A stretch of 64,000 bases of DNA from Granulosicoccus sp047634635. Its GTDB lineage: Bacteria; Pseudomonadota; Gammaproteobacteria; Granulosicoccales; Granulosicoccaceae. Below, piece after piece: positions 62,473 through 64,000 of this stretch. The position numbers were made by a program, and so were the translations under genes. Under the pieces are notes generated by a model. The model was given only the letters and a program-made list of their open reading frames with translations. It searched no databases and was not told where the DNA came from. Positions within the stretch are counted from its first letter, which is position 1. Each line of letters opens with the position of its first letter. The stretch covers positions 3,939-67,938 of the forward strand of contig JBLIIE010000008.1 in the NCBI GenBank assembly GCA_047634635.1, in the 5' to 3' direction.

Positions 62473-62954
62473 TGGGTGCCCTGAGGAGTTACCCGTCGAT
62501 TAATGTCTGGCAAATTGCCATGTGCTGACAACGTTGGGGATGAGTCCTCGTCAGGACATATCCGGCTTTGAATACCGACGCTGCTTCTGGTAAATGTCAA
62601 AAGTAATCTATCGTGTTTACCCTTATATGTTCGTTTATTTAGTCGGTAGAGATCAACCTTTTGCCATAATCGATCGAAATATAATGATTTTAGGTGTCTA
62701 CCAGTAGGTTTTTGGTGCGTGCTGCAACGCCTTAATGGAATTGGACAGCCCGAGTTGGCCAGGTTAGCTTGGCTGAAGGCCCCACAATAGTGAAAAACCA
62801 GTCGCAGCATCTATCCTGATTGAGCATAATATCTGTGGCGGCAGTGACTACATGGTCGTTGGACTGCCGACCCCCCAAACCTGCACGTTTTCTGAACCGA
62901 GCTCAGTCGCAACTCGCGGTTGTTCCAGATCGTAATGTTCCACGAGTATAGATA
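62473..62954. other. Intergenic region without a recognised gene
   Basis: 482 nt. A - strand frame of 115 codons exists but shows no family features. CGGCAGT (62839-62845) and ACTGCCG (62863-62869) form a 7-bp inverted repeat. No integrase, attI or second attC was recognised, although the following gene looks like an integron cassette. Confidence 0.45.
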
Positions 62955-63317
62955 ATGGTATCGAAAGTAAAGCTCTATTCGCAATTGGACTCTATGGAAG
63001 ATGAGTTGCGAGAACGCGTAGTTCCTCACCTTGAGAATGCAGTGAAAGGGAACAACAATTTAATATTTTGCACAACTGACTTCAAGCCCTTTCCAAAATT
63101 AAACTATCGAGCTGATTCTGAAACTGATGCATTGATTCAGCTCGGAAGGCAAATTTTGGCTCTGAAGGAGAAGTTGGGCGAATCATCAGAAGGGACCATC
63201 GCAGAGCGGATATGCTGGTATTGCCGGAAGTGGGGGGATACTGGAGACAGTCATCAAGAAGTCGTACAAGGACTAGCCAAAGATTTTCTACAAGAGCTAC
63301 GAAATGCGAATAACTAA
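62955..63317 (+). CDS. Hypothetical protein in an integron-type gene cassette
   Basis: 120 residues. Unrecognised. It is soluble, charged and helix-rich (LDSMEDELRERVVPHLENAV, LIQLGRQILALKEKLGE), with RICWYCRKWGD as a Cys/Trp-rich spot and a Phe/Pro segment TTDFKPFPKLNYR. The stop TAA lies inside the left core of the attC site, the usual arrangement for a single-gene cassette. A start further in is possible (ATG 62994, MEDELRERV). Function unknown. Confidence 0.68.
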   Translation: MVSKVKLYSQLDSMEDELRERVVPHLENAVKGNNNLIFCTTDFKPFPKLNYRADSETDALIQLGRQILALKEKLGESSEGTIAERICWYCRKWGDTGDSHQEVVQGLAKDFLQELRNANN

Positions 63318-63408
63318 CAAAACGCAGAAGCCTGAAAACTTGCGTCATTTTTCGAGCTTTAGCGCTCGCCGGTACCGTGTTCGTTTGCAAGTCGCTGCGG
63401 TGTTAGAT
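63312..63408 (+). other. Integron attC recombination site
   Basis: The right core GTTAGAT (63402-63408) fits GTTRRRY exactly; the left core AACTAAC (63312-63318) fits its complement in 6 of 7 bases. Arms pair inward in order: CTAACA (63314-63319) with TGTTAG (63401-63406), CGCAG (63323-63327) with CTGCG (63395-63399), and ACTTGC (63338-63343) with GCAAGT (63387-63392). Size is 97 nt, within the attC range. Unpaired bases between arms fit the extrahelical bases needed for IntI recognition. Confidence 0.82.
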
Positions 63409-63422
63409 CGCTACATTCTGTT

Positions 63423-63911
63423 ATGAAATTTGTCCTCCTGATCTTCAATATAAAGAGCAGTACCAACGTAGGGCAGTTGATTAGAACTGCAAATGCTTTC
63501 GGTGCAGAAGAGATTTGTGTAATAGGAAGAAAAAAATTTTCAACCTATGGAAACCAGCGTACGTCGAGCACCACAAGATTTCGTCATTTCTTCCAAATTG
63601 ATGAGGCTATTACGCAGTATAAAAAATTCAGCTATGATTTTGTTGGCATAGAAATAACCAATACATCGATATCAATTAATAAGAAGGAATTTGAAAATAA
63701 TACAGTCTTTATTTTAGGAAATGAAGGTGCAGGTATTCAGGAAAATATTTTGCATAAATGCGACTACTGTGTGTACATTCCTCAATTTGGCTCAGGCGCG
63801 TCAATTAACGTAAACACAGCCTGCGGCATAGTTTTCAATGCGTTCACAAAAAACAGAAACGATCAAAATAAAATTGATGGTTTCAAATTTGAAAATACAG
63901 AGAAGCTGTGA
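63423..63911 (+). CDS. SpoU/TrmH-family RNA 2'-O-methyltransferase, short form
   Basis: 162 residues, a SPOUT-fold catalytic domain without an added RNA-binding domain. Motif 1 is STNVGQLIRTANAFGAEEI, motif 2 is TVFILGNEGAGI, and motif 3 is YIPQFGSGASINVNTACGIVFNAF, together forming the knot that binds S-adenosylmethionine. It would methylate a ribose 2'-OH of tRNA or rRNA. It is clearly more A+T-rich than the rest of the window (many AAA, AAT and ATA codons) and begins 14 nt after the attC core, so it is probably a captured cassette gene. No clear ribosome site. Confidence 0.83.
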   Translation: MKFVLLIFNIKSSTNVGQLIRTANAFGAEEICVIGRKKFSTYGNQRTSSTTRFRHFFQIDEAITQYKKFSYDFVGIEITNTSISINKKEFENNTVFILGNEGAGIQENILHKCDYCVYIPQFGSGASINVNTACGIVFNAFTKNRNDQNKIDGFKFENTEKL

Positions 63912-64000
63912 TTGGAATTAGAAATCATCGCTAGAACAATTCAACCTTGCTGGTCGTCATACAATAAATTCGATTCGCTGTGTATGCATTCAACGAATAT
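63912..64000. other. Right edge of the window
   Basis: 89 nt without a gene. If the methyltransferase is a cassette, its own attC should begin here; no complete site can be seen before the window ends. Confidence 0.4.

Noticed and set aside
62463..62810. 115-codon - strand ORF upstream of the glutathione peroxidase
   Set aside because: No family features, no clear ribosome site, and it overlaps the peroxidase leader; more likely a chance frame in non-coding DNA.
62858..62864. GTTGGAC as the core of a second attC site
   Set aside because: It fits GTTRRRY but no matching RYYYAAC core with pairing arms was found within the expected distance upstream.
63082..63390. - strand ORF across the cassette gene and attC
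   Set aside because: It runs through the attC fold and opposite a better supported + strand ORF.
59598..63422. tRNA genes or a tRNA-adjacent attachment site in the accessory region
   Set aside because: No cloverleaf-like sequence or conserved T-loop (GGTTCGAATCC type) was seen in the gaps.

Overview
The window is a 64 kb chromosomal stretch from a Gammaproteobacterium. The left 9 kb carry the gene order dnaE-accA-tilS-pyrG-kdsA-eno-ftsB-ispD-ispF, which is characteristic of that class. KdsA (LPS core sugar), FadL-type and lipoprotein genes point to a normal Gram-negative envelope. Base composition is about half G+C across most of the window and drops in the last kilobase. I could not place it to genus. 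A fatty-acid uptake locus, a rhizobial-type fructose importer and an integron recombination site are compatible with a marine or environmental heterotroph, but that is inference. No rRNA, tRNA, CRISPR array or insertion sequence was found.

Layout. (1) 1-9.4 kb, + strand: housekeeping genes for DNA replication, fatty acid, tRNA, CTP, LPS, glycolysis, division and isoprenoid functions, ending with an MTA/MTI phosphorylase. (2) 9.4-14.0 kb, - strand: formaldehyde detoxification (adhC, fghA), followed by a CaiB/Amacr-type CoA enzyme and the SelO pseudokinase, with tight or overlapping junctions. (3) 14.2-20.1 kb: a Gfo/Idh/MocA oxidoreductase with a phytanoyl-CoA dioxygenase-like enzyme, then dusA with an Atm1-type ABC exporter, then folE on the opposite strand. 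(4) 20.4-27.1 kb: lipid catabolism, with a FadE-type acyl-CoA dehydrogenase converging on an operon of fadL, a VolA/Pla-like surface lipase and a chalcone isomerase-like periplasmic protein. A perfect 12-bp stem-loop separates them. (5) 27.3-41.5 kb, + strand: one tight eight-gene operon: DUF4159, a vWA/GATase-like membrane protein, a caspase-fold protein whose catalytic Cys appears to be Ser, a TPR protein with an intact HExxH...E metallopeptidase centre, MoxR AAA+ ATPase, DUF58, a BatA-like vWA protein and a 1282-residue DUF4175-like protein holding an uninterrupted (Gly-Gln-Gln)30 tract. This is the best candidate for a poorly described system. (6) 41.6-50.98 kb: a small unknown gene, ppa, a frameshifted gene relic, an EboE-like protein, two GT4 glycosyltransferases, and an frcBCAK-like sugar ABC transporter/kinase operon. 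(7) 51-54.65 kb: a rim-type cluster (retropepsin-like RimB, RimK ligase, AstE/AspA-like M14 enzyme, aldo/keto reductase). (8) 54.65-58.7 kb, - strand: AlaX tRNA editing protein and an SOS-controlled DnaE2 whose LexA box touches the start codon. (9) 58.9-64 kb: looser, accessory-like DNA with a HAD phosphatase, small unknown genes, gene remnants, a perfect FNR/Anr box in front of only tiny ORFs, a Tat-exported glutathione peroxidase, and a gene cassette pair joined by a convincing integron attC site.

Start codons were moved from the longest reading frame wherever a Shine-Dalgarno sequence, a signal peptide, a family N-terminus or an ATGA/GTGA overlap argued for it. Family names come from recognising motifs by eye, without any database search.
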